A DNA stretch of 56,983 nucleotides from a virus, in the IMG/VR virus record IMGVR_UViG_3300008261_000022, positions 1 to 56,983 of that record; one strand, given 5' to 3'. Below are positions 8,754-16,835 of this stretch, one piece after another. The stretch's first letter is position 1; every line of letters begins with the position of its first letter. The translations under genes were made by a program, and so were the position numbers. The notes under the pieces are model-generated. The model was not told the origin of the DNA. It saw only the letters and a program-made list of their open reading frames with translations, and ran no database searches.

Positions 8754-8775
8754 AAAAAGCAGGGGCCGAAGCCCC
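8754..8775 (-). terminator. Rho-independent terminator (leftward)
   Basis: Read on the minus strand: stem GGGGC, loop TTCG, stem GCCCC, then TGC and a run of five T. The UUCG tetraloop and GC-only stem make it stable. It lies between the KGG-repeat gene (ending at 8784) and the 101-residue gene (starting at 8741), inside an otherwise continuous virion gene run. Confidence 0.7.
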
Positions 8776-8783
8776 CACCTTGT

Positions 8784-9698
8784 TTAGCACTTACCGCCGC
8801 GCCGCATTGCTTTTCCGTACTTGCTGTAAATCTCTACATCTTTAGATTTAGCAGCCTTCATTGCAGGGGCGTTTTCCTTATCAAACATCTTGGTTAAACG
8901 CTTTTCTGCGGGGGTCATTACTGCACCACCCTTTTTGAAGGTTCCGGAGAGCTGGTTGATGCTTACGGGTGTAGATGGTTTTTTATGACCCTGAGGCATT
9001 GATTCTGCCTTTCCGGAGTCATTTACCGCCCCACCCTTAGCATACTTTTTTGCGGCACCACCCTTCTTGTAGCCACCGCCATTGCCAAGTTTCACACCAC
9101 CTGTTTTGGCAGGCGAGTGATCCGGGTGGGTGGTATCCATCTTGGTGTTCTTGTACTTCTCAGCGCCCTTTTCAGAGGCCGCAACACCGATGATTCCACC
9201 TTTAGCGTAGCAATCTACTTTGCCACCCTTTTTGTAGCCACCCTGACCGTTGACAACGCCACCGGTCGCATAGCCACCTTGGCCTTTAACAACACCGCCG
9301 GTTTTAAGACCTTTGTGAGCCTTGGAGGCGGGCATAGACTTATGCTCCTTTAACTCCTTAGCGGTCTTCATCTCTTTAGCGTGTTCGGCTTTGGTTTCGC
9401 CACCTTTTTTCATCACTTGAGCGGCCGAACCTACGGGAGCAGCGGGAGCTGCACCTGCGGGCATGGCTCGCATCATGCGACGACGAGCGGCTAAAGAAGG
9501 GCGCATGGGAGACTTACCAGGCATCGCGCCGCCACTAGCGGGCATCGACGCTGGCATTGCTGCCGGAGCCGGTGTCGCCGTGGGGGCAAGAGCACCACCC
9601 ATTTGCATCTTCTTCTCTACTTTGCCACCTTTTTTGAGCTTTAACTCAACGGTAGGCTCCGTAGTCATCATTTTGACCATCGGTTTGAACTGACCCAT
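8784..9698 (-). CDS. KGG-repeat basic virion-region protein
   Basis: 304 residues of low complexity, rich in Lys, Gly, Ala and Met. About twelve short tags of the form (K/R/A/T)-(K/T)-G-G-hydrophobic occur along it: LKKGGKV, MKKGGET, LKTGGVV, YATGGVV, YKKGGKV, YAKGGII, AKTGGVK, YKKGGAA, YAKGGAV, FKKGGAV, MRRGGKC. Ala/Pro-rich (residues 35-60) and helical Lys/Glu-rich stretches lie between them. The same tag occurs singly or in small numbers in other probable virion proteins here. Its position between the capsid and tail genes and its strong positive charge suggest an internal head protein that contacts DNA or cargo; this is inference and no named family is recognised. Confidence 0.6.
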   Translation of the reverse strand: MGQFKPMVKMMTTEPTVELKLKKGGKVEKKMQMGGALAPTATPAPAAMPASMPASGGAMPGKSPMRPSLAARRRMMRAMPAGAAPAAPVGSAAQVMKKGGETKAEHAKEMKTAKELKEHKSMPASKAHKGLKTGGVVKGQGGYATGGVVNGQGGYKKGGKVDCYAKGGIIGVAASEKGAEKYKNTKMDTTHPDHSPAKTGGVKLGNGGGYKKGGAAKKYAKGGAVNDSGKAESMPQGHKKPSTPVSINQLSGTFKKGGAVMTPAEKRLTKMFDKENAPAMKAAKSKDVEIYSKYGKAMRRGGKC

Positions 9699-9700
9699 GA

Positions 9701-10390
9701 TTAACGCTCCTTCGCAACGAAGATGTAATCAACAGTCATGGTCTTGGCTACGGCTTCACCGTTCTGAATGGCAAATGTGACCGTAAGGTCTTCATCATCA
9801 GGCAGGTTGGTTGTTACAGAAGCACCACCAAGTACACCGTTTACAAAATACTGAATCTGCGACACACCATCGTAGTAGAAACCAAGGTTAATGAAAGTGT
9901 CATTAGCCATCGTTGCCACGGATGATGTTGTAGTCGCCGTGTTGTTTTTCTCAACCAACAGGCTCACCGAAGTGGAACCATCAGCTTTGATGAAAAACAC
10001 GCCATCCGTAACATCAAGCGGAGTCGTATCAGTAATTTGCAGTCCGACTACTAAATCAGATTGGGTTGCATCGCTGACCTTGAGGCGAGCCTCAAAGAAC
10101 AACTTTTTGCCCGAAGCAAAGCGATATGACTCGCCTTTCTTCTGCAACGAAACCAAATCATCGTCGGCAGCAGTATTGGTAATTAATAAAAGACCGCCAT
10201 CGCCATCTGTCAAAGCCTGAGTAGCGCCGGCATCCGTTTCAGTTACAGTCCAATCTCCGGCTGTGTAATAGTCGAAGTCTTCCATGTAAGTGTGAAACAG
10301 AGTCGGCGCTGGCATTGCCAAATCAGCGAATAGCGAATCCTCTCCCACATTGGTTACACCATTGGGGAAACGAGTTACTAGATTTGCCAT
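9701..10390 (-). CDS. Virion protein with concanavalin/LamG-like domain
   Basis: 229 residues. After a 35-residue lead, the rest reads as a lectin-like beta sandwich: KLFFEARLKVSDATQSDLVV, GLQITDTTPLDVTDGVFFI, then FINLGFYYDGVSQIQYFVNG and a C-terminal VDYIFVAKER. This is the pattern of LamG or concanavalin-type domains found in head-fibre or decoration proteins. It is immediately downstream of the major capsid protein, separated by a terminator-like hairpin, which supports a capsid surface role. Glycan binding is possible but not shown. Confidence 0.6.
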   Translation of the reverse strand: MANLVTRFPNGVTNVGEDSLFADLAMPAPTLFHTYMEDFDYYTAGDWTVTETDAGATQALTDGDGGLLLITNTAADDDLVSLQKKGESYRFASGKKLFFEARLKVSDATQSDLVVGLQITDTTPLDVTDGVFFIKADGSTSVSLLVEKNNTATTTSSVATMANDTFINLGFYYDGVSQIQYFVNGVLGGASVTTNLPDDEDLTVTFAIQNGEAVAKTMTVDYIFVAKER

Positions 10391-10400
10391 CGCATTCTCC

Positions 10401-10425
10401 TAAGAAGAGGGGGCACGAGGCCCCC
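10401..10425 (-). terminator. Terminator-like hairpin after the major capsid gene (leftward)
   Basis: Minus strand: GGGGGC, loop CTCGT, GCCCCC, then TCTTCTTA. The six-pair stem is all G-C but the U tract is interrupted, so termination may be partial. It follows the capsid gene stop by about ten bases, a common place for a hairpin that separates high capsid expression from the next gene or protects the 3' end of the message. Confidence 0.55.
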
Positions 10426-10433
10426 GTCTATTT

Positions 10434-11348
10434 TTAGACGCCGGGAGTACCGTACATTGCACGAGGATCGGTAAAGCCGACATCGTAACGCTCGGTGGCT
10501 TTGTACCGCATAGTGTCGGTCTCAAAGTCGCCTTCCATGGTCTTTTCAAGGCCACGGCGCATCATCAGCTTCATACCTTCCGGTGCGTCTGTTTGTACCC
10601 ACCATGCAGTCGGATTGGTCAAACGCGACAGAACGGCAGCACCCTCATCGAGCAGTCCGATGGACTTGACGGGGTTGATGTCGTTGTTAGCGTTGCCAGA
10701 ACGAAGCACGGACTTGAGCAGAACTTCAGCTTGGAAGACATTGCCTGGAGCCACGACCAATTGGCGTGGAACCAAACGAATCTTCTTGCCGTTATTGTCA
10801 ACCGCTTGGCGGATCTGAATAAGCATCTGCTCAAGGGAGGTCTGCGACAAGTTAGCAGGAGTCGTCAGGAGGTTGCTAAATGTTCCGTTTACGATGGGGT
10901 GTGAAGCGGAGTTCAATTGAACGCCATCACCACCAGGGTAAGAGGAGTTAAATGCACGATTCAGCACATTGGCGCTGAGCGTTTCCTTGGTCTCAATCAA
11001 AGACTGAGCAAGGTGACGCGCATACACTTGGCCGATACGGATATGGTCGCCATCCTCAACAAGAACTTTGGTCAAGGCGAAGGCTAGGCCATACACCGAG
11101 TACACATAACGCTTGAGGAAGAGTACGCCACCCTGCTGATAGGTAACCGGAGTTCCATCAGGCAGTTGGGGCGCGGCACCAAATCCATAAAGGACTGGCT
11201 CTTCGTGATAGTTACGGGGGATACCTTGTTGCTCACGGAAAACTCGTGACCACTCATCGGTACGCTGGTCATAGACTCCATCGAAGCATTCGTTAAGGAT
11301 TGGCTCAACTATGCTTCTAAAGTCGGTACTACGCATCGGGGCTGCCAT
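10434..11348 (-). CDS. Major capsid protein (HK97-fold type)
   Basis: 304 residues. The layout fits an HK97-fold capsid protein: an N-terminal helix (MRSTDFRSIVEPILNECFDG), an E-loop type stretch with GAAPQLPDGTPVTYQQGG, a long spine helix (IRIGQVYARHLAQSLIETKE then TLSANVLNRAF), and a P-domain/A-domain region with RQLVVAPGNVFQAEVLLKSV, followed by WWVQTDAPEGMKLMMRRGLE and the closing YDVGFTDPRAMYGTPG. The VVAP...A..ll pattern and the order scaffold, small head protein, capsid protein are typical of this gene. No long N-terminal delta domain is present, consistent with a separate scaffold at 12542-13501. Confidence 0.85.
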   Translation of the reverse strand: MAAPMRSTDFRSIVEPILNECFDGVYDQRTDEWSRVFREQQGIPRNYHEEPVLYGFGAAPQLPDGTPVTYQQGGVLFLKRYVYSVYGLAFALTKVLVEDGDHIRIGQVYARHLAQSLIETKETLSANVLNRAFNSSYPGGDGVQLNSASHPIVNGTFSNLLTTPANLSQTSLEQMLIQIRQAVDNNGKKIRLVPRQLVVAPGNVFQAEVLLKSVLRSGNANNDINPVKSIGLLDEGAAVLSRLTNPTAWWVQTDAPEGMKLMMRRGLEKTMEGDFETDTMRYKATERYDVGFTDPRAMYGTPGV

Positions 11349-11362
11349 GTTCTATGCCCTCC

Positions 11363-11962
11363 TTAGATCGCGTTAACAGTACCTGCGTACTGGTGTTCGC
11401 TAATTTGAACTCGTACAATTGTGTACGCATCTCCCCACGCATTATCTGGGTAGGGGGCTAAGTCGATAACACGACATTGTTTGGCTGCACCAGAACCTGC
11501 TGCCGTTGTGCCTAAAGTGGCTTGCGACAGACCGGTAGTGGTCGAACCGGCAGTTGGGTTTGTAATGTCAAATTCATCACCAACAGCCGCTTGTGTCAGA
11601 GAGCCATCTACTTGGATCTCATAAACAATGATCGGATCTTGGTAAAAATAAGCAATTACGGAACCAACTAGGAACGACTCATTGGCAGGCCAATAGTTGC
11701 TAACACGACGGCGTCCGGTGGCATCAGTCCACTCAACACCAGCAAACGCTCCGAGGAACGCATCACCGGTGCCGGCAACTACGATATAGCCAGCGGTATC
11801 CATCTTGACGGGTTGACCTTTCAGGATCGTGGTGGCGTAACCAGCCGACACATTTCCTGTGGTCGATACAGCTTGAATTCCGTTTGCGAGAGCGAAGGCA
11901 CGATCCAAACCAGAAGGATGGAACGCGGGGCGCAATCCAAACGGAGCAGAGGTAGCACTCAT
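11363..11962 (-). CDS. Head protein next to capsid gene (decoration/minor capsid type)
   Basis: 199 residues, beta-rich with few charged residues. The N-terminus MSATSAPFGLRPAFHPSG and the block VSAGYATTILKGQPVKMDTA with GDAFLGAFAGVEWTDATGRR are a recurrent type found immediately upstream of capsid genes in environmental phages. The gene ends 14 bases before the capsid start and has a good ribosome site upstream (AAGGAGTAAG). A decoration or minor capsid role is inferred from position and fold pattern. Confidence 0.6.
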   Translation of the reverse strand: MSATSAPFGLRPAFHPSGLDRAFALANGIQAVSTTGNVSAGYATTILKGQPVKMDTAGYIVVAGTGDAFLGAFAGVEWTDATGRRRVSNYWPANESFLVGSVIAYFYQDPIIVYEIQVDGSLTQAAVGDEFDITNPTAGSTTTGLSQATLGTTAAGSGAAKQCRVIDLAPYPDNAWGDAYTIVRVQISEHQYAGTVNAI

Positions 11963-12001
11963 TTCTTACTCCTTAATGGTTGATAAATCCTCCCTGTGCC
12001 A

Positions 12002-12538
12002 TTATTGAAATGCAGGCGCAGGTAGGGGTTTGTCAATATCGCCTAGTCCATCACCCTCAACCTGTCCGAGTCGTTTACCCGAACTGTCGCGTCCAACTTG
12101 TGACTCAGCCTGCACCTTGATTTTGTTTGCTTCCTCTAAGGGAGCATCGTGGTGGAAGTGAGCCATGATGTCTTGATATTGTTCCTCTGGAATTTTGAAC
12201 AAGAGCATCTCATTGCAAGCGACATATCCAACATATTCTCCAGCCTTTACGCGATAGTTTTCGTAACCTTTGATATCCTCAGCTTTAACCGGTACATATC
12301 CAAGACGAATTCGCTTATCGATACTGTCGTAACTGTTAGTGGTTGATAGCCAACAGACGTGCCACCCAGGTATTAGGGGGGCGTTTGGCAGCGCACTTTG
12401 TGTCCATTCATCTTTCCACATCTTGCGACGCTCTTCGGATGATACGAACGAGTCCTCTGGTGCCTTTCGGCTGTCGTCCTCGCTTGAGCGAGTTTCGCGT
12501 GAACCAGCGGATAAAGATTTTTTGAGTCGAGAATCCAT
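12002..12538 (-). CDS. Conserved head-assembly-region protein
   Basis: 178 residues. A basic, serine-rich N-terminus (about 40 residues) is followed by a compact conserved core: PGWHVCWLSTTNSYDSIDKR, IRLGYVPVKAEDIKGYE, AGEYVGYVACNEMLLFKIPE. The C-terminus is disordered. It lies between scaffold and capsid gene, where small assembly factors are usual. The core pattern is one seen in other freshwater phage contigs, but I know no assigned function. Confidence 0.55.
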   Translation of the reverse strand: MDSRLKKSLSAGSRETRSSEDDSRKAPEDSFVSSEERRKMWKDEWTQSALPNAPLIPGWHVCWLSTTNSYDSIDKRIRLGYVPVKAEDIKGYENYRVKAGEYVGYVACNEMLLFKIPEEQYQDIMAHFHHDAPLEEANKIKVQAESQVGRDSSGKRLGQVEGDGLGDIDKPLPAPAFQ

Positions 12539-12541
12539 TTT

Positions 12542-13501
12542 TTAGCTCCTATTCTGTCGTGCTTGTTCGGCGTATTTTTGAGCCATCCGGGCGCGTTTCT
12601 TTGGGTCATCCCAAAGTCCTGCATCTTTCATAGCTCTCACTTGTTCGGGACTTAAAGTAAAGGTGTTTCGGCTTGCGCCACCACCCGTTTCCCGCTCGCT
12701 TCCTGTCACAACGCTCCTAGGGCCTCTCTTTCTTGGAGTCTCGTCATTGGTCTCAGTATATGCACGACTTTCTTGCTCCTGCAACCGTGCATCTAATTCA
12801 TCCCAATAATCTTCTGAGGCGGGGTCCCAACCTTCCCGCACAAGTTGATTATCAATTCGCTTGGCAACCCGACTTCTTGGGTCTGTACCCTCAGGGTCAT
12901 ACCAAGCGTTCCTGTCCATCCAAGAGTTGGCCAATAATTTGATTTGGCCGGATTCTTGGTTGTTTTCGGCAGGAGGTTGCTGTTCAGCCTGAGCCTTGTA
13001 GACCCGCATCTTTTCTATGCGGTCTTTGGTCTCATACATAAGCTCTTGAGCCTTGATCATGGCTTGGCCATCGGAGTTTTCCGTGGCTTCGCGCATCTTG
13101 GCCTTGGCGTAGTTTAGGCGGGCTTCCTCATCCTGAATGGCTTTATCAAGTCGGGCAATGTCAGAGATGTGGGACTTCTTCTCAATTGCCGCCAACCTGG
13201 CCATCAGTTCTTGGTTCTGCCTAGCCAATAAAACCAACCGCTGGTCTTTCTCCTGGTTGGTCTTCTTGATGTAGTCCTTTTTGGCTCTACGGCGGGCACG
13301 GCGAGCCTCCCTTACCGCATCGGTGTCGTCTGGGTGATCCTCATCGGACTCGTCAGCCTCACCGCCTTGGGCTTTTTGCTCTTCGGCCTTTGGCTCTTCT
13401 TCGGCCTCTTCAGGCAGAAGTCCCTCAGGAACCTCAAAGGTCGCTGAGCCATCCTTTTCTTCAGATACCTTTATTTCTTGCTCTTTAATTTCTTCACTCA
13501 T
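12542..13501 (-). CDS. Probable capsid scaffolding protein
   Basis: 319 residues, highly charged. Residues 1-60 are very acidic (EGLLPEEAEEEPKAEEQ), residues 65-85 very basic (REARRARRRAKKDYIKK), residues 90-180 are predicted coiled coil (LVLLARQNQELMARLAAIEK, then LNYAKAKMREATEN), and the C-terminal part ends with a basic helix (KKRARMAQKYAEQARQNRS). Acidic start, coiled-coil middle and basic C-terminal helix match phage scaffolds, which bind capsid protein through the C-terminal helix. The position two genes upstream of the capsid protein fits. No protease domain is visible. Confidence 0.7.
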   Translation of the reverse strand: MSEEIKEQEIKVSEEKDGSATFEVPEGLLPEEAEEEPKAEEQKAQGGEADESDEDHPDDTDAVREARRARRRAKKDYIKKTNQEKDQRLVLLARQNQELMARLAAIEKKSHISDIARLDKAIQDEEARLNYAKAKMREATENSDGQAMIKAQELMYETKDRIEKMRVYKAQAEQQPPAENNQESGQIKLLANSWMDRNAWYDPEGTDPRSRVAKRIDNQLVREGWDPASEDYWDELDARLQEQESRAYTETNDETPRKRGPRSVVTGSERETGGGASRNTFTLSPEQVRAMKDAGLWDDPKKRARMAQKYAEQARQNRS

Positions 13502-13510
13502 GGTTTTCCC

Positions 13511-13948
13511 CTATATGAAGGCTTTCATGGATAGTGGGTCGCCGGTCAATTTGGCTATCACTTCGTGGTCGTTGATCACCATAAATAGTGATGGCTCTTC
13601 GTCAGGCTTGCCCGGAATAGGCACTTCCCATCGATCACCGCCCCATTTAGGTACTCGTATGTAATCGCCCACTTCGCACCAAGACCCCTCAGGCCATGGT
13701 TCCATGGTGTCGCGCTTACGGAACGCCAATGGCCCAATCTCTAAAACTTGGGCGACCATGTTGTTCCACTTTTCGGTTTCTTTAGTTTCTTCAACCAAAA
13801 TAATCCCTGCGCTTGTTGCCTTCTTTTTTGTGCGCCGCAACTGAACCAAAATGCGAGCACCAAGAGGTTTAGCACCGGGGTCTACGCTCGGAAATGCCCA
13901 AGCCAACTCAGCGTTATCACACGCTACCGGTTCATTCATCTTCATCAT
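13511..13948 (-). CDS. GroES-like co-chaperonin
   Basis: 145 residues. The Cpn10 pattern is visible from residue 27: PLGARILVQLRRTKKK, then the mobile-loop region ATSAGIILVEETKETEKW in which IIL occupies the place of the IVL tripeptide that docks GroES on GroEL, then MVAQVLEIGPLAF, VGDYIRVPKWGGDRWEVP and a final INDHEVIAKLTG, equivalent to the conserved GDxVxxxxYxG and DIxAxx end of GroES. Longer than GroES (about 97) through a 25-residue N-terminal lead and inserts. It lies in the head-assembly operon, so a role in folding capsid protein with host GroEL, as for T4 gp31, is likely. Several in-frame ATG codons lie at the start; 13945 has better spacing to AAAGGA. Confidence 0.75.
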   Translation of the reverse strand: MMKMNEPVACDNAELAWAFPSVDPGAKPLGARILVQLRRTKKKATSAGIILVEETKETEKWNNMVAQVLEIGPLAFRKRDTMEPWPEGSWCEVGDYIRVPKWGGDRWEVPIPGKPDEEPSLFMVINDHEVIAKLTGDPLSMKAFI

Positions 13949-14117
13949 CTTCCTTTAATAGGTTGTTAAGTATGTCCAAGGACTCCTGTAGCCCTTGATA
14001 AGTCCCAACCAAACGCTGATAAGACTCCCAAGTCGTTGCCGTACCGCCGGCAAGGGACGCGGCTATTTCAGCCTGCCTAGCCTTAATCGCGCTGATCAGA
14101 TCTGAGGTTGTGTTCAT
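13932..14117 (-). CDS. Small hypothetical protein between portal and co-chaperonin genes
   Basis: 61 residues, helical: DLISAIKARQAEIAASLAGG, then YQRLVGTYQGLQESLDILNN and an acidic tail LKEDDEDE. The start overlaps the preceding stop (ATGA) and its end overlaps the GroES-like gene by 17 bases, so translation is coupled on both sides. The pattern resembles small helical head-region proteins; no function assigned. Confidence 0.6.
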   Translation of the reverse strand: MNTTSDLISAIKARQAEIAASLAGGTATTWESYQRLVGTYQGLQESLDILNNLLKEDDEDE

Positions 14118-14278
14118 TTTTTCTTAGTAGCTTGGCTTAGCCCCCCTTTCGACTGAGATTTGGTTTTCGACTCGGTTTGGGTCGATTTCATGGTTTGGCC
14201 ATCAAGCGGAACGCCCATAGCCATGCGCTTGTGCTGCTGAACCAAGTCGCCTTTTTGCTCTTTGTCGTAATCAGACAT
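14114..14278 (-). CDS. 54-residue hypothetical protein with KGG tag
   Basis: Minus-strand frame MSDYDKEQKGDLVQQHKRMA...QSKGGLSQATKKK. The start overlaps the portal stop by 8 bases and the stop overlaps the next start (ATGA), so it fills the only gap in a fully coupled gene run and is very probably real. Hydrophilic and basic toward the end; the SKGGL tag near the C-terminus is of the type repeated in other virion-region proteins of this phage. No family recognised. Confidence 0.6.
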   Translation of the reverse strand: MSDYDKEQKGDLVQQHKRMAMGVPLDGQTMKSTQTESKTKSQSKGGLSQATKKK

Positions 14279-16823
14279 TTACATCTCCTTTTTTGATTAA
14301 CTCCACGGCGGACTTATCCTGGTCGAACTTCAACCGGGCCGCATCACGGGTTAACCGTGCCGTTTCGATGCGTTCCTTCATCTCCAAATCGCCCATGGCA
14401 ATAGACATCTTGTACTTCTGCTCTTCCATGGCCAATTCGTAGTCTTTTTGCAACCTTGCCATCTCGCGCTCTGCATCGGCGGCCATCTCCCGATCCTTGA
14501 GTTGCATTTCGGCTTGGTCGCGCTGGGCGCGGCGCTGGGTCTCTGCCATGGAGGTATCGAGCAGAACCTTGGCATCCGCGGTGAGGGGAGGTTGGGGCTT
14601 GTACTGCTGAGCCGCTTGGATCATCTGCTGAATCGTCGGCATGATGCCCTGCAAGGTCTCTTCGCTGTCCAAGCTGATGTGTTGGCCGGCCATGGAGTAG
14701 AGCCTGTCGATGTCCTTTGGATTGACCGCCAAAGCATAATTCTCGTGCAGTTCGCCGCCCAAAGACTTGCTGACATAGCCCTTTGCCCTGCCCAAATACC
14801 ATAGAACGATGTGCTGCTTGATGTGCTCCATGGCCTTAGGCATAAACTGAGGCGCAATCAATGGGTTACCCCCGAATACAGGGTCTTTAGCGAAGTCTAG
14901 GTGGCTCTGTATATGAGCCAAGTGGTCTTGCTCAGGGTAGGCAAATGCGGCCGATCCAAGGGTCATAGCCACATTCTCATTGGCAGAGTCCATCTTCTTG
15001 GGAGCCGGCACATCGATCATCAACTCATTGACCCCAGGTACCTTGATCTGCTTTAAGAACCGGGAAATCACGGCCTTGCGGTTAAAGAGGTCAGGGTTTT
15101 GCTGCATGATGGCCATAACCGCTTGGGTTTGAGCCATCCGTTGGGTTTCAGAGAAGATATGCGGGTCTGAGACCGGGACAATGTCGGTAGTCTTGGCAAA
15201 ATCATCGCGGGTGACATTCAGATCCTGAACGACATCACCTTTTTTCATGTCATCCAGGTACCAGCGGTTAATCCGCCCCAAAATCCTAAGAACTCTGCCC
15301 TGAGACTCATGCAAACGGGCATGGATTGAGGAAAATACCGCCGCACCCTGCTCAATTAGCGCCTGAGTCGTGCCAACGGGGGTGTTTTGCCCCACATCTG
15401 CAATCTTTTCCTCAGCGGTCGTAACCACGCCCTTAGCCGCGTTGGTTAACCAGGCCAAAAGCTGGTACAAAACGGGGCTTGGCGGGTTAAACGGCATCGG
15501 CATGGCCAGTTTGCGGACATCATCCACCCCCGGAGCCGCTTCGATCTCAGAGACTTGGGTGATTTCCACTTGTTGGCTCTGACCCGACACCTTTGCGCCC
15601 TTTAACTTTAAGAGTGTGGCGGCGTTGTTGATGTGGGCAGAGTCTAGGAGGGCGCGAAGCGAGCCGGTTAACGCGGCGGCTAAGCCCCCAATGAGGTGGG
15701 GAAGACCTACGGCATAGGCACCACGCCAAGGAATGAACTTAAACTCCACAATCCATTCCAATTTGGTCATGGAGTCATCGCCCTCTTCCCAATTTCGGTA
15801 TAGGCCAAGGACTTCGTTGTCCAATTCGTCAATCATCAAGATGTAGGGAGCCATCTCCCCCTTGGAATACTTGTCCTCAGGCACCTCTAGGAAGGTGTAG
15901 ATGTGATAAACCCTGCGGACACCGTCTTCGTTCTCATCTGGCTCTTTGCCTTCGACCTTTAGGTTGGCCTTTTCTGCGGCAGACTCATCAGGGTAGGCGG
16001 TTGCCCGTACCATGGAGATGTCTCGATAGAGGTTGGCGTTAATCCGGCGCTTGAATTCGTACTGCGTTATGTCCTGAATCTCCGTAACCCGTTGGGCGGT
16101 GTAGAAGTTCCCGGCAGCAAACGGCAGCAAAACATTGTCGATAGGCAGGAACTCAGCGCACGGGCGCTTTTTGCGCTCGTCGTACCACAGTTTCATGTAC
16201 TGCGAGCCACCCAAGGGAAGCTGGGTGAGCATCTGCTCCTCTTCATCACGGAACTCTTCGATTTGCTCCGTGAGCTGCCAGTTCATCCAATCCCGTTTGC
16301 GCTCTGAAACGGCCATCTTTTCATCGTTTACCTCACCCAAAATCTTGGTTTTAGTAGGACCATCGGGCGGAAACATTTCCTTGATGGCTCTAGCGGCAAA
16401 GTCAATACAAGCCTCAGCCATGATGGGGTGAACCACCTTGGAGGCACCGCTGAAGGTCGCTCCGCCGGGGGCATCGTTGCCCATTCCTGTCCGCCGGATG
16501 CCCTCTTCGTACTGCTCATCGCGCTTTTTGCGGCTTTCCTTGTCATTTCTGATAAGGGTTTGGTACTTTAGGGCGATGCTTTTGAGGTCAAAAAGGTCGA
16601 TGTCCTCGTCTTCGGCCAAGTTTTGGTAGAAGTCTTCGTTCTCCATTGGCCCTTTGGTGGGCATCTTGACCACGGCTGAGCCATCAGGGAGTTCCTCAAT
16701 GTCGGCCTCTGTCAGTTCGGGCAACTCAACCTCAGTCTCCGCACCCTGCTCTTCCATGGTTGGGTCAGGGATGCCTTCAACGAAGCGATTAAATTCGGGA
16801 TCTATTGGGAATTCTTCAGCCAT
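14271..16823 (-). CDS. Portal protein (SU10/P22-like, large)
   Basis: 850 residues. The acidic N-terminus (about 75 residues) is followed by the portal body: KSIALKYQTLIRNDKESRKK, SKVVHPIMAEACIDFAARAI, REMFPP-type block KEMFPPDGPTKTKI, QLPLGGSQYMKLWYDERKKR, LPIDNVLLPFAAGNF. The wing and crown region follows, with a long C-terminal helical barrel or coiled coil (residues about 740-840, AETQRRAQRDQAEMQLKDRE). P22 and SU10-type portals have this size and a C-terminal barrel. The dodecameric portal sits at one capsid vertex and binds terminase. The gene follows the large terminase, with only the giant polyvalent gene between. Confidence 0.85.
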   Translation of the reverse strand: MAEEFPIDPEFNRFVEGIPDPTMEEQGAETEVELPELTEADIEELPDGSAVVKMPTKGPMENEDFYQNLAEDEDIDLFDLKSIALKYQTLIRNDKESRKKRDEQYEEGIRRTGMGNDAPGGATFSGASKVVHPIMAEACIDFAARAIKEMFPPDGPTKTKILGEVNDEKMAVSERKRDWMNWQLTEQIEEFRDEEEQMLTQLPLGGSQYMKLWYDERKKRPCAEFLPIDNVLLPFAAGNFYTAQRVTEIQDITQYEFKRRINANLYRDISMVRATAYPDESAAEKANLKVEGKEPDENEDGVRRVYHIYTFLEVPEDKYSKGEMAPYILMIDELDNEVLGLYRNWEEGDDSMTKLEWIVEFKFIPWRGAYAVGLPHLIGGLAAALTGSLRALLDSAHINNAATLLKLKGAKVSGQSQQVEITQVSEIEAAPGVDDVRKLAMPMPFNPPSPVLYQLLAWLTNAAKGVVTTAEEKIADVGQNTPVGTTQALIEQGAAVFSSIHARLHESQGRVLRILGRINRWYLDDMKKGDVVQDLNVTRDDFAKTTDIVPVSDPHIFSETQRMAQTQAVMAIMQQNPDLFNRKAVISRFLKQIKVPGVNELMIDVPAPKKMDSANENVAMTLGSAAFAYPEQDHLAHIQSHLDFAKDPVFGGNPLIAPQFMPKAMEHIKQHIVLWYLGRAKGYVSKSLGGELHENYALAVNPKDIDRLYSMAGQHISLDSEETLQGIMPTIQQMIQAAQQYKPQPPLTADAKVLLDTSMAETQRRAQRDQAEMQLKDREMAADAEREMARLQKDYELAMEEQKYKMSIAMGDLEMKERIETARLTRDAARLKFDQDKSAVELIKKGDVNV

Positions 16824-16835
16824 CTTATGGTTTCC

